DNA of 64,000 nucleotides from Acidimicrobiia bacterium (lineage in GTDB: Bacteria; Actinomycetota; Acidimicrobiia; Acidimicrobiales; SKKL01). The notes below the pieces were generated by a model. The model did no database searches, was not told the DNA's origin, and saw nothing but the letters and a program-made list of their open reading frames with translations. The DNA lies in contig JBAYRL010000001.1 in assembly GCA_041676705.1 (NCBI GenBank), forward strand, positions 1-64,000, written 5' to 3'. Shown one piece after another: positions 42,762 to 51,441 of the stretch (positions are counted from its first letter, which is position 1; each line of letters opens with the position of its first letter). The position numbers and the translations under genes were made by a program.

Positions 42762-43664
42762 GTGAACGAGCTGGAGCAGTATCCACCCGAGTATCTAGAT
42801 TCCTTTGCGGCTTGGGCTCATGCCGTTGCCGAGACGCCCAATGTCATCATCGTCGAGGACCCGGAACCTGACGCCAATGCCGAACATGGTTCGACCTATG
42901 AGAGCGAGATGCCATCAGCTCGTGCTACTCGCGATCTGCGGACATTATGGGCACCACATTGTGTTGGGCCATGGGCGAAAGTGAAGCTATTCGGCGAGGG
43001 CAGCGTCACCGTGCGAGCATCAATCACTGACGCGGTTTTGGCATTGAACGGCTGTTTAGCTGCTCACGGTTACGCCACCCGCAAAGCCGACACCGGAGCT
43101 TACAATTGCCGCCAAATCACTGGTGGAACTGGATATTCACTTCATGCATATGGAACCGCCCTCGACATCAACTGGTCGACCAATCCTTACGGCAAAAAAT
43201 TAATAACCGATATGCCAGCGGCCATGGTGACGGATATTAAAGCCATTCGGACAATCTCCGGTGTCGCTGTATGGCGCTGGGGTGGTGATTATTCCGGCAA
43301 TAAAGATGCCATGCACTTTGAGGTCATTGCCTCGCCAGCCGAAATTGCTGCTGGTGTCGCTCACGCGGCTTCTGGTGTGGGAACGATGAGCAGTGACCCG
43401 CTAGACGTGGTGGCGGCGTTTATTGCTTCGAAGCCGCTACTTCGTGAAGGCGATCGGAGCAATGCCGTTGCTGAGCTCTGGGACTTCTTAGAAGGATCAG
43501 GCGTATTTGAAGACGGTATGCGCAGCTCATTGCCGATTTTCGGTCCGGCCACAAACCGAGCAGTAATCCGATATCAAGCGAGCCGTAATCTAGAGCCTGA
43601 CGGCAAAGTCGGCCCTCTCACCTGGTCGAGCTTGATCTGGGAAGCCATCGCCCGAATGAAATAA
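42762..43664 (+). CDS. M15-type peptidase with peptidoglycan-binding domain
   Basis: A 300-residue protein. A D,D-carboxypeptidase-like (M15) domain covers about 60-195 with zinc ligands His128 and Asp135 in Leu-His-Ala-Tyr-Gly-Thr-Ala-Leu-Asp and His185 in Met-His-Phe-Glu. A peptidoglycan-binding repeat follows at about 220-295 (Phe-Gly-Pro-Ala-Thr, then Pro-Asp-Gly-Lys-Val-Gly-Pro-Leu-Thr-Trp). This is the layout of phage endolysins and some autolysins. No signal peptide or membrane helix is present, which favours an endolysin-like origin. No holin or phage genes lie alongside. The GTG start has only a weak SD. Confidence 0.8.
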   Translation: MNELEQYPPEYLDSFAAWAHAVAETPNVIIVEDPEPDANAEHGSTYESEMPSARATRDLRTLWAPHCVGPWAKVKLFGEGSVTVRASITDAVLALNGCLAAHGYATRKADTGAYNCRQITGGTGYSLHAYGTALDINWSTNPYGKKLITDMPAAMVTDIKAIRTISGVAVWRWGGDYSGNKDAMHFEVIASPAEIAAGVAHAASGVGTMSSDPLDVVAAFIASKPLLREGDRSNAVAELWDFLEGSGVFEDGMRSSLPIFGPATNRAVIRYQASRNLEPDGKVGPLTWSSLIWEAIARMK

Positions 43665-43817
43665 CCCCCAGTTCAACACAGATGAGGTGAGCTATCTCGA
43701 TAGTTCCATGCGAGTCTTGCGCTACTCGCTGGTTGCAATGTGCGAGCTTTGTAGGTGTCTTTAATGTCACAGGCCCTCCGTATAGTCGGCTGCAATTAAG
43801 AACCAAGGAGGTTTGTT

Positions 43818-44474
43818 GTGGAAGCAGCCGTTGGATGGATCGTAATCATTCTGGTTTCGGTAATTGCCGTCTCAGTATGGAATCAGAATCGCCAATCAAA
43901 TAATCAGAAACTTGGAGTCGATCCTCGTCAGATCAAAAGAACTTCGGGCTTCACTTATTTGGGTGGTTTACCGGACTATCCGAACTCTAAACGTTCGGTC
44001 AGGCTTGTAGTGACGCCTAGTGAGGTTGCCCTCGAACACGGATCTGAACTGTTTATTCGTAGATCAATGTCAGATGTCTACGAGATTATCGTTGAAACTG
44101 AAGATGAAGCCACGAGGCGGCTGACTGCCACTCGAATGTTAACCCTTGGCGTATTCGCGTTAGCGGTTCCCAAGAAGAAGCCGGGCTCGGTTCTCGTAAC
44201 GATTGATTGCAAGCAAGGTCCGGTGTTACTTGAGGCTGAACGGCAGTCAAAGACACAACTTTTAATGATTATGGGACCGAGCTTAGCGATCGTTAAAGAA
44301 AACAGTTTAGGGACGCGTGGACAGCTATCTGTTGAGGGTCCACTGGTGGAAGCAATACCTAATGCAAGTATTGCTGATGAGATTGCCAAGCTTGGAAAGC
44401 TGTTAGCGGATGGTGTGATTGACCAAGCTGAGTTTGAGCGTGCGAAAGCCCGATTACTCGATGGGAAGTCGTAG
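43818..44474 (+). CDS. Membrane-anchored SHOCT-domain protein
   Basis: A 218-residue protein. A membrane helix at 5-22 anchors a middle beta-rich region of unknown fold. The last about 35 residues form a SHOCT motif (Ile-Ala-Asp-Glu-Ile-x-Lys-Leu-x-x-Leu-x-x-Asp-Gly-Val-Ile), usually an oligomerisation or protein-contact module. GTG 43818 is preceded by AAGGAGG, one of the best SDs in the window. The function is unknown. Confidence 0.75.
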   Translation: MEAAVGWIVIILVSVIAVSVWNQNRQSNNQKLGVDPRQIKRTSGFTYLGGLPDYPNSKRSVRLVVTPSEVALEHGSELFIRRSMSDVYEIIVETEDEATRRLTATRMLTLGVFALAVPKKKPGSVLVTIDCKQGPVLLEAERQSKTQLLMIMGPSLAIVKENSLGTRGQLSVEGPLVEAIPNASIADEIAKLGKLLADGVIDQAEFERAKARLLDGKS

Positions 44475-44503
44475 CTAGGCAGTTGAGTGGGAAGCCCTGT
44501 CTA

Positions 44504-44719
44504 TTAATTAGTTTGTGTGATCGCCCCTGTACGCACTACTCGGATCCGGTGAACGTCCGAAAATATGACTCTAGATATGTCAAAGGTGCGATACGGCATT
44601 ATTGGTTTGCTGCACTTCGGCCCGTGCCATTTTGATGGTGGTTTCGTCCACTCGCCTTTCAGGACAGCGCTGCTTAGGTCATCGCTAAGCACTTGCGCCC
44701 TATAAAGGCTCGTAGGCAT
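44504..44719 (-). CDS. Small hypothetical protein (uncertain)
   Basis: A 71-residue minus-strand frame with GGAAAGGA upstream of ATG 44719. It is rich in basic residues, with no motif or helix of note. It lies in a 471-bp gap (44475-44945) that otherwise holds only AT-rich, probably regulatory DNA. It is retained because the start context is good, but it may not be translated. Confidence 0.3.
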   Translation of the reverse strand: MPTSLYRAQVLSDDLSSAVLKGEWTKPPSKWHGPKCSKPIMPYRTFDISRVIFSDVHRIRVVRTGAITQTN

Positions 44720-44945
44720 AGTTCCTTTCCTCTCAAAGACACCGGAACTAAACCCAGACCACTACAGTTTTCAGTCTAAGGCTCTTAATTTTACAGTCTC
44801 TATTCGTGACTGTTGTGTTCATTCCTACGTGGAGCTTAAAGCTCTAGCTTTAAGTATTTGATCTGGACGTAGCTGTTCTTGACCGTTCGATGTCACAGGT
44901 CTTCATTAAGGTTGAGGCGACTCATTGAATATGGAGGTTTTGATA

Positions 44946-45746
44946 ATGTCTGATATCTCGAAGGGGCCAGGATGGTGGCAAGCTAGCGATGGCAGATGGT
45001 ATCCGCCGCCGTCCAACGCAACGGCAACGCCACCGAAACCCTCAACCTTGCAAAAACCACCACTCTGGAAAAAGCCTATACCTCTGTGGGTAACAGCTGG
45101 AATAGCAGGTAGTGCCTTGCTACTCGGTTTTGTGTTTAGCCCCAGCCGCGAAAGTTCAAACGACGCTCAATTCTCAAGTGCCCAGCCTGAGGCCGACCGT
45201 GATATGAGTAGTGGAGGAGAGCCTAGAAAAGCTGAACAGCGTGAAGCTCATAACACCACATCGACCACGCTGAAACGCGTGCCTAGCACTACTACATCTG
45301 TCCGAGCAGCTCGTGGTGCTCGTGATAATCCCTATACACTGGGATCTACATTGGTCTCAGATAAAGGTCTAGAGATAACTGTAAACAGTGTGAACTTCGA
45401 GGCAGGACCCATAATTGCAGCCGAGAATATGTTCAATGATCCAGCTCCAGCAGGATCACAGTATATTCTGATCAACGTAACTGTAACGAATGGTACCGAT
45501 GAGCCAATTGATCCAGGATGGGAGGTAAATATAGAAGCAATAGGTTCCAAAAACCAGGTTCATGGTAAGTGTTATCAGGTTACACCAAATAATTTACGCG
45601 ACGCGCCACAACTATATCCTGGTGGATCGGCATCTGGGAATGTGTGTATTGGGGTGTTCGAAGAAGAAATAGTGGATGGGTCGATTCTAGTCATGGTTTC
45701 TGAGCAATTCGCTTTTAATAAACCGGTTTTTGTGTCGGCTCACTAA
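44946..45746 (+). CDS. WYPP-module membrane protein with DUF4352-like domain
   Basis: A 266-residue protein. Residues 7-21 carry the Gly-Pro-x-Trp-Trp-x-Ala-Ser-Asp-Gly-Arg-Trp-Tyr-Pro-Pro module found at the N-terminus of several otherwise unrelated membrane proteins of this lineage. A membrane helix near 47-65, a Ser/Thr-rich linker and an extracellular beta-sandwich (about 125-266) follow, with Tyr-Ile-Leu-Ile-Asn-Val-Thr-Val-Thr-Asn and Tyr-Pro-Gly-Gly-Ser-Ala-Ser-Gly resembling DUF4352 telokin-like domains. ATG 44946 is chosen because GGAGG lies 8 bases upstream; TTG 44925 would start before this SD. Confidence 0.72.
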   Translation: MSDISKGPGWWQASDGRWYPPPSNATATPPKPSTLQKPPLWKKPIPLWVTAGIAGSALLLGFVFSPSRESSNDAQFSSAQPEADRDMSSGGEPRKAEQREAHNTTSTTLKRVPSTTTSVRAARGARDNPYTLGSTLVSDKGLEITVNSVNFEAGPIIAAENMFNDPAPAGSQYILINVTVTNGTDEPIDPGWEVNIEAIGSKNQVHGKCYQVTPNNLRDAPQLYPGGSASGNVCIGVFEEEIVDGSILVMVSEQFAFNKPVFVSAH

Positions 45747-45755
45747 GCTCTGGTG

Positions 45756-46682
45756 ATGGCTGCTGATAAAGAGAACAATGACGCGTCCAATCACCAGCAC
45801 TCGCACGATCACCATGGTCACGGTGTCGACGGGCATACCTTTCTAACCGATGAGGCCGTAACGGCGCTCGAATGGGATGCCGAGACCTTCTCAGGTTTTA
45901 TTGATCAAGCCATTGCCACAATTAAGGCTGAAGCGCCAGCAAATGGTGAGAACATTTCATCCATTGTAGATGTTGGTTGTGGGCCTGGCATTGCCACCCT
46001 CAATCTGGCCGGTAGCTTTCCAAACGCCCAAATTCTGGCCGTTGATGTCTCGGAAGTAGCCCTAGATCGCACCGCAAAATGGGCGGCGGCCGCTGGTCTT
46101 AGCAGTCGGGTAAACACCCGGCTGGTTGATATTGACCAAGATGCGGCCGCCATCGGCTCAGCCGATGTGGTCTTGGCGTCGATGACCCTTCACCATGTCG
46201 ACGACGAGGTAACCACACTGCGCCAACTCCACAGCCAGATCAGCCCCCATGGCCTGCTCTGTGTTCTAGAACGGCACGAACCAGCGACCATCAACCTGGA
46301 AGATGACCTAGGCAAGCCGGGTCTGTGGAGCCGAATCAACGAAGCGCGCCTCAAACGTGACTACGAAAAACGCTCGGAACTGCCCGGTGGCGCCAATGCC
46401 GATCGTTATCCGACCATGCTGGCCGAAGCCGGATTCACCCTTATTCTCGAAGAAGTTCTGACAGAGACGGCGGCGCTAGAAACCAGCATCGCGGCCACTA
46501 AATTCATCGCACGCCAGCTCACACGCATAGTAGATGAGCTGGCAGAATACGTTGACGCAACCGATCTAGCAGCCGTTTCGCAGTTGTCGGCAGAAATGAC
46601 AGAAGCACCCCAACCAAGATGGGCAGGAACCGTGAGCGCCAGCCGAAAAATGTTCCTCGCCATGCCAGCCCCCAGCGCGTAA
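45756..46682 (+). CDS. Class I SAM-dependent methyltransferase with His-rich head
   Basis: A 308-residue protein. The first about 30 residues are strikingly His-rich (His-Gln-His-Ser-His-Asp-His-His-Gly-His), a pattern typical of Zn, Ni or Co-binding tails. The Rossmann methyltransferase core follows: motif I Val-Asp-Val-Gly-Cys-Gly-Pro-Gly near 73, an acidic Val-Asp-Val at the end of the second strand, and Ala-Ser-Met-Thr-Leu-His-His-Val. A C-terminal extension of about 100 residues is unassigned. It lies just before the cobalamin riboswitch but is not downstream of it. GTG 45753 is an alternative start. Confidence 0.85.
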   Translation: MAADKENNDASNHQHSHDHHGHGVDGHTFLTDEAVTALEWDAETFSGFIDQAIATIKAEAPANGENISSIVDVGCGPGIATLNLAGSFPNAQILAVDVSEVALDRTAKWAAAAGLSSRVNTRLVDIDQDAAAIGSADVVLASMTLHHVDDEVTTLRQLHSQISPHGLLCVLERHEPATINLEDDLGKPGLWSRINEARLKRDYEKRSELPGGANADRYPTMLAEAGFTLILEEVLTETAALETSIAATKFIARQLTRIVDELAEYVDATDLAAVSQLSAEMTEAPQPRWAGTVSASRKMFLAMPAPSA

Positions 46683-46710
46683 ATTTGCAACCTCTCGCCC
46701 GAGCGGATAA

Positions 46711-46880
46711 ACAAGGCGCAACTTAATACTTAGCAGCAGATGTGAGGGGAAGCCGGTCAAATTCCGGCGCTGACCCGCAACCGTAGGTTTATGGAATCTT
46801 CCATAAACAAGCCGGATTACCTCCATTTGGTGCAGACCCGTTTTCATCCATCGAGGACTGTGGATTGGGGCCTGGAGCAA
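46711..46880 (+). promoter_or_regulatory. Cobalamin riboswitch upstream of ABC importer
   Basis: The core of the B12 box is clear: AAGCCGGTCAAATTCCGGC pairing (from about 46750), then GCTGACCCGCAACCGTA and a closing helix partner AAGCCGGATTACCTCC near 46809. A hairpin from the TTTATGGAA/TTCCATAAA repeat lies between (46788-46807). The gap 46683-46955 contains this element and the SD AAAGGA before ATG 46956. A GACCT/AGGTC hairpin near 46918-46934 could be the switching partner. Corrinoid binding is expected to reduce expression of the importer. Confidence 0.85.
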
Positions 46881-46955
46881 ACCCACAAGTGTTTATCACG
46901 TGTACCTAGCTATCGGGACCTGACACAAGGTCTCACGCTTTAAAGGACACAGTGA

Positions 46956-48665
46956 ATGACCAAAGCACTATTTAGGCGAACGACAGCCATGCTGCTCGCC
47001 CTTATGTTGCTGGCGGCATGCGCAAACGGCGACGACGACACGCCGAACAACAATGCCAATAGCTCGAATAACAACGGCGATGCCACCACCGCAGCTGACA
47101 ACAGCCACTCCGCCGGTGGGCAGGTAGAGAACTTGGTCATTGGCACCATCGCCGAAAACAACACCTTCAGCGCTGTAAAGCAAACCGACATTTTCGGGCG
47201 AATGAACTACAACGCTTTCACCCTGGCCAACTTTGTATATCGCGACGAGAACAACGAGTTGCAGCCCTACTTCTTCCGCAGCTTCGAAATTTCTGAAGAT
47301 GGCACAAAAATCGATTTCACCGTGCCCGTAGACGCCATTTGGCACGACGGTGAGCCGGTGACGAGCGACGATATTCTCTTCACTTTCGATTTCATGCGCG
47401 ACACCCTGAAGGTGGGCAGCCTGCAAAACCTGGCCGAAGTAAACCAGCTTGGTGATGATGCCTACGAGATGGTTTTCTCGGAGCCCGACGCCTATTACTG
47501 GATCAACTCGTCGGTAAGTAACAACGCTTGCCTTTTCGCAAAGCACATTTGGGAAAACATTGAAGACCCAAGCACCTACACCGGTGAAGACGCCGCCATC
47601 GGAGCAGGCCCCTTCAAACTGGTGCGCAAAGACCAAAGCGCTCAAACCTCGTACTACGAAGCAGTGCATGAAAACGACTACGCAGGTCCGATCACCGTTG
47701 AATCGGTAACACTCCAAACCTATTCCGGTGAAGACACCCTGATGATGGCCATGATGAACGGTGAAGTCGACGCCATGTTCAACTACGCCAACCCCATCGA
47801 CTCGACCATCATCGAAACCGTTCGTGACGAAAACATTGACCTTGGGGAAAGTACCTATTCTGGTCATTACCAAATGACCTACGGCATGGAACGGGCCCCT
47901 GGGAATGACAAGGCTTTCCGAGAAGCCGTGCGAGGTGCTCTTAATTATGACCTCTTAGGGATAACCATTAACGGGGAATACGGTATTGCCCCTGGTGCAG
48001 GCATTATTCCGCCTCAAAACAAAGGCCACTTAGAAGGTTTGCCTACCCTTAGCCAAGACCTCGACGCTGCCAACCAAATTCTCGACGATGCTGGCTACCT
48101 CGACGTCGATGGTGACGGCTGGAGAGAGTTCCCCGATGGCACCAAAATGGAAGTATTGGTAACGCCGCAGTTCTCGGCCGCCTCACAAAACCTGCTTAAC
48201 CGGATCGGTGACGTGGTGATGTCGAGCCTTGAAAAGATTAGCGTAAAGACCGTCCTTGATGAAGAAAGCCTAGCTAACAGCGAAATCTGGGAAGCCAACA
48301 TTTCTGATGGCAAGTATGACCTTGCTATTGGCTACACAACCTCCGGCGTGGCCAGCTACACCACGGCCTTCCGCTACTTCTTAGCCGACGCTCGTGAAGG
48401 TGAAAGCACTTGGATCTGGGGCACCTTCCACAACGATGAATACCGCGACACGTTCTTTGCGATGCAAAGTGCTGCTTCGGAAGCTGTGTATCTGGAAAAC
48501 CTCGAGCGTTTGCAACAAATGGCTGCCGATGAGATTTTTGCCCAAGCACTGACCTGGGAAACAGCCTTCTTCCCCTACCGAACCGACAAGTACACCGGTT
48601 GGACGAACTACCCGTCCTGGGGCGTGATCAACACTCGCACCTGGCATGAGCTAACCACTAAATAG
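46956..48665 (+). CDS. ABC importer solute-binding lipoprotein, family 5
   Basis: A 569-residue extracytoplasmic binding protein of the SBP_bac_5 (DppA/OppA/NikA) family. The signal peptide ends in a lipobox Leu-Leu-Ala-Ala-Cys22 and is followed by an Asn/Asp-rich spacer. The conserved fold segments are Trp-His-Asp-Gly-Glu-Pro-Val-Thr-Ser-Asp-Asp-Ile near 129-140, Ala-Gly-Pro-Phe-Lys-Leu and the C-terminal Trp-Glu. Family members carry peptides, nickel-chelates or other small ligands. Because a cobalamin riboswitch controls this operon, a cobalt complex or corrinoid-related ligand is the best inference. It is the first of five linked transporter genes. Confidence 0.88.
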   Translation: MTKALFRRTTAMLLALMLLAACANGDDDTPNNNANSSNNNGDATTAADNSHSAGGQVENLVIGTIAENNTFSAVKQTDIFGRMNYNAFTLANFVYRDENNELQPYFFRSFEISEDGTKIDFTVPVDAIWHDGEPVTSDDILFTFDFMRDTLKVGSLQNLAEVNQLGDDAYEMVFSEPDAYYWINSSVSNNACLFAKHIWENIEDPSTYTGEDAAIGAGPFKLVRKDQSAQTSYYEAVHENDYAGPITVESVTLQTYSGEDTLMMAMMNGEVDAMFNYANPIDSTIIETVRDENIDLGESTYSGHYQMTYGMERAPGNDKAFREAVRGALNYDLLGITINGEYGIAPGAGIIPPQNKGHLEGLPTLSQDLDAANQILDDAGYLDVDGDGWREFPDGTKMEVLVTPQFSAASQNLLNRIGDVVMSSLEKISVKTVLDEESLANSEIWEANISDGKYDLAIGYTTSGVASYTTAFRYFLADAREGESTWIWGTFHNDEYRDTFFAMQSAASEAVYLENLERLQQMAADEIFAQALTWETAFFPYRTDKYTGWTNYPSWGVINTRTWHELTTK

Positions 48666-48668
48666 CAA

Positions 48669-49655
48669 TTGCGCCGCTATATCGGTCCATCGGCGGTGGC
48701 TCTGGCCACCGTCTATGTGATCATCACCATTAGTTTTCTCTTTGTTCACTACATGCCCGGTGACCCGTTAATCCACCTGATCGGTCAAGAGGACTACTAC
48801 TACCTGCTTGACGCTTCACCCGAAACACTCGACGCCATTGCCAATCGATACGGCTTAAATGAAAGCCTGTGGGCGCAGTACACCAACTACTTACATAGCG
48901 TAATCACACTCGATTTTGGTACTAGCTTCACCAACCATCGCCCCGTGCTGGAAAACGTGCTCAGTGCCTCGCGCTGGACTTTGGCGTTGTCGCTGCCCAC
49001 TTTGATCTTGGCTTCGTTAATCGGTGGTGCCTGTGGACTGCTGGCGGGTTGGAAACCAGGCGGAGTCTTCGACAAGGCCAGCACACCGGTCATACTGGTC
49101 TTGAACACCATTCCCTCGAACTGCATTGCCCTAATTCTGCTAGTGGTTATGGCCTACCGACTAAGGGTGCTGCCGATTAATGGCATGGTTTCCCCGGGCC
49201 TTGAGGGCAGCGCTTGGTTCGCCAGTGTGGCGTGGCACATGGTCTTACCTTTGGCGGTGCTAGTGCTTGGCCGCTCAGCTTCCAACTACATGTTAATGAA
49301 AGGTGCGGCTAGTCAAGTACGCCACGAAGAGTACACCTTGACCGCCACTTCCAAAGGACTGGCACCTCGCCACATTTTGTTTCGACACGTCGCCCGCGGT
49401 GCCATGTTGCCATATCTAACTTCCATCTGTTTGCAGATGGGCGGATTACTAAGTGGCTCCATGATCGTGGAAGTGGTTTTTGGTTGGAAAGGTATGGGCA
49501 AGCTGCTTTATGACGCAGTGCAGTCCCGAGATTTCCCCACCGCGCAGCTTTGTTTTTTGGTCTCGGCGGTGCTGGTAGTGGCCGTAATGTTGCTGGCCGA
49601 TGTGTTGAACCTGGTTTTTGACCCCCGTCTGAGAGAGGCGGCTGGCCGTGACTAA
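48669..49655 (+). CDS. ABC transporter permease, DppB/NikB type
   Basis: A 328-residue inner-membrane permease. The N-terminal helix leads to Phe-Val-His-Tyr-Met-Pro-Gly-Asp-Pro, the family signature of Dpp/Opp/Nik B subunits. The later EAA-like loop has Ser-Lys-Gly-Leu-Ala-Pro-Arg-His-Ile-Leu-Phe-Arg-His. The start is TTG, 3 bp after the binding-protein stop, and its end overlaps the next permease gene by 8 bp. It should form the pore with the DppC-like partner. Confidence 0.9.
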   Translation: MRRYIGPSAVALATVYVIITISFLFVHYMPGDPLIHLIGQEDYYYLLDASPETLDAIANRYGLNESLWAQYTNYLHSVITLDFGTSFTNHRPVLENVLSASRWTLALSLPTLILASLIGGACGLLAGWKPGGVFDKASTPVILVLNTIPSNCIALILLVVMAYRLRVLPINGMVSPGLEGSAWFASVAWHMVLPLAVLVLGRSASNYMLMKGAASQVRHEEYTLTATSKGLAPRHILFRHVARGAMLPYLTSICLQMGGLLSGSMIVEVVFGWKGMGKLLYDAVQSRDFPTAQLCFLVSAVLVVAVMLLADVLNLVFDPRLREAAGRD

Positions 49656-50445
49656 CGCCCGGAGCCCTGCTCTCTACGCTGGCATCACGATTATCGGATT
49701 CTTTGTGCTGATAGCGGTGGGAGCTGGCTACGTAAGCCCTCACAGTCCCTATGAAATGGGTATTCCCTACCTGAAACCTTCCGGTGAACACTTCCTTGGT
49801 ACCAATGACGTGGGCCAAGACATTCTGAGTGAACTAATTCACGGGACCCGGGTTTCGCTCTTCATAGGCTTCGCAGCGGCTTTCGTTGTGACCGGGGTTG
49901 GAACCGTGTTAGCCCTGATAGCGGGCTATTTTGGTGGCCTAGCAGACGTAGCGATCACGGCAGTAACCAACGTGGCTATGGCCCTGCCCAGCCTACCTCT
50001 CACCGTGCTCTTAATTGCTTACCTTTCTGGTGGTAAATGGAGCCTGATTCTGGCCATGAGCATTACCGCTTGGACAGGAACTTCGCGAATTCTGCGAACC
50101 CGGGTGCAACAGGTGTGCCAAATGCCGTTCATCTTGGCTGAGCGCGGCCTTGGAGTTCGATCGCCGGTAATAATCTTCAAGCACATACTGCCGAACATCA
50201 CCGACATTATTTTGATGCGCGGTTCGCTCTCAATTGCCAGTGCCATGCTCACCGAAACGGGTCTTAGCTTCCTCGGTCTTGGAACATATGGTGAGAAAAG
50301 CTGGGGCAACATTCTGCACTATGCCTTCTTTCGAAACAGCATCGTCCGGGGTGCTTACTGGTGGTATGTGCCCCCCATTGTGTGTATCAGTGTGGCGGTA
50401 CTTGGTTTCATGCTGGTCGGGTACTACGGACGACGCACTCTATGA
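49648..50445 (+). CDS. ABC transporter permease, DppC/NikC type
   Basis: A 265-residue permease. It keeps the Gly-Thr-Asn-Asp-Val-Gly-Gln-Asp motif near 50-57, typical of the C subunit, and an EAA loop with Ala-Glu-Arg-Gly-Leu-Gly-Val-Arg-Ser near 165. The GTG 49648 start lies inside the end of the previous gene, showing translational coupling. It pairs with the DppB-like subunit. Confidence 0.9.
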   Translation: MTNARSPALYAGITIIGFFVLIAVGAGYVSPHSPYEMGIPYLKPSGEHFLGTNDVGQDILSELIHGTRVSLFIGFAAAFVVTGVGTVLALIAGYFGGLADVAITAVTNVAMALPSLPLTVLLIAYLSGGKWSLILAMSITAWTGTSRILRTRVQQVCQMPFILAERGLGVRSPVIIFKHILPNITDIILMRGSLSIASAMLTETGLSFLGLGTYGEKSWGNILHYAFFRNSIVRGAYWWYVPPIVCISVAVLGFMLVGYYGRRTL

Positions 50446-50517
50446 GTCATCACCCTGAAATCAAATTTTTGCCATGACCCAATTAATGAATCTTCAAAAG
50501 GTCGAGGAGGGCAGCTG

Positions 50518-51441
50518 ATGTTAAATATCGAAAACGTCTCAGTGTCATTCCCAGGAGCGCATACCGTTCATGCACTGCGCAACGTAACACTCAGCCTAAA
50601 ACCCGGAGAAAAAGCAGCAATTATTGGCGAAACTGGTAGCGGCAAGAGCGTCTTGCTGCTAGCAATTTTACAGCTTTTATCAGCGAATGCCCAGGTCAGC
50701 GGCATTGTGAGGTGGCACGAGCGTGATCTGTTGAAATTAACGCCTAAAGAACTTCGCAAGGTTCGGGGTGCCGAGATCGCATACGTTCCTCAAGGGGGAG
50801 GTGCCAGCTTGCATCCACTTTTAACCGTTGGTTTTCAAGTGGCCGAACCCATAATTACCCACCGAAAAGTAAGCCGCGAAGCGGCTTTGAACCAAGGGGT
50901 GACACTGCTTGAGCGGTTTCATATTAAACCGGCCGTCACGCGCGCTAAGGGGTATCCGCACACCTATTCGGGAGGTATGCGCCAACGTGCAATGGTAGCT
51001 ATGGGTATCTCTGCCGGAGCCCAAGTTGTTCTGGCCGATGAGCCGACCAAAGGCCTTGACGAAGCACGTATTAGCCAAGTGGAAGAGGCCTTTCATTCAC
51101 TGGTTGACCAGGCGATTTTGTGTGTCACCCACGACCTTCGTTTCGCTCGCGCGGTGGCTGAGACGATTTGCGTGATGTATGCCGGAGAACAGGTGGAGGT
51201 AGCCCCAACGGAACAACTACTAAACGAACCGCTCCACCCGTACACCCAAGATATGGTGGCAGCCCTGCCAGAAAATGGCTTACGTTCCACCGCTGGTTTT
51301 GCTTCCTCTCGCACCATCGAAACCCGAGGCTGCCCATATAGAGACCGCTGTCGGTTCGCCCATGACAAATGCGTGCAAGACCCGCCCATGCAGACAATTT
51401 ATTCTGGCCACATGGTGAGGTGCTGGCTGTATGAGGCTTGA
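50518..51441 (+). CDS. ABC importer ATPase, DppD/OppD-like
   Basis: A 307-residue ATP-binding subunit. Walker A Gly-Glu-Thr-Gly-Ser-Gly-Lys-Ser at 38-44, the ABC signature Tyr-Ser-Gly-Gly-Met-Arg-Gln-Arg near 150, and Walker B Leu-Ala-Asp-Glu-Pro near 174 are intact. The C-terminal oligopeptide-transporter segment has Cys272, Cys278, Cys285 and Cys302, the set that in DppD homologues can hold an iron-sulphur cluster. ATG 50518 is preceded by AGGAGG. The 3' end overlaps the next ATPase gene by 11 bp. Confidence 0.92.
   Translation: MLNIENVSVSFPGAHTVHALRNVTLSLKPGEKAAIIGETGSGKSVLLLAILQLLSANAQVSGIVRWHERDLLKLTPKELRKVRGAEIAYVPQGGGASLHPLLTVGFQVAEPIITHRKVSREAALNQGVTLLERFHIKPAVTRAKGYPHTYSGGMRQRAMVAMGISAGAQVVLADEPTKGLDEARISQVEEAFHSLVDQAILCVTHDLRFARAVAETICVMYAGEQVEVAPTEQLLNEPLHPYTQDMVAALPENGLRSTAGFASSRTIETRGCPYRDRCRFAHDKCVQDPPMQTIYSGHMVRCWLYEA

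Noticed and set aside
46968..47873. Long minus-strand frame of 301 codons
   Set aside because: It lies wholly antisense to the binding-protein gene, which has a signal peptide, lipobox and family motifs.
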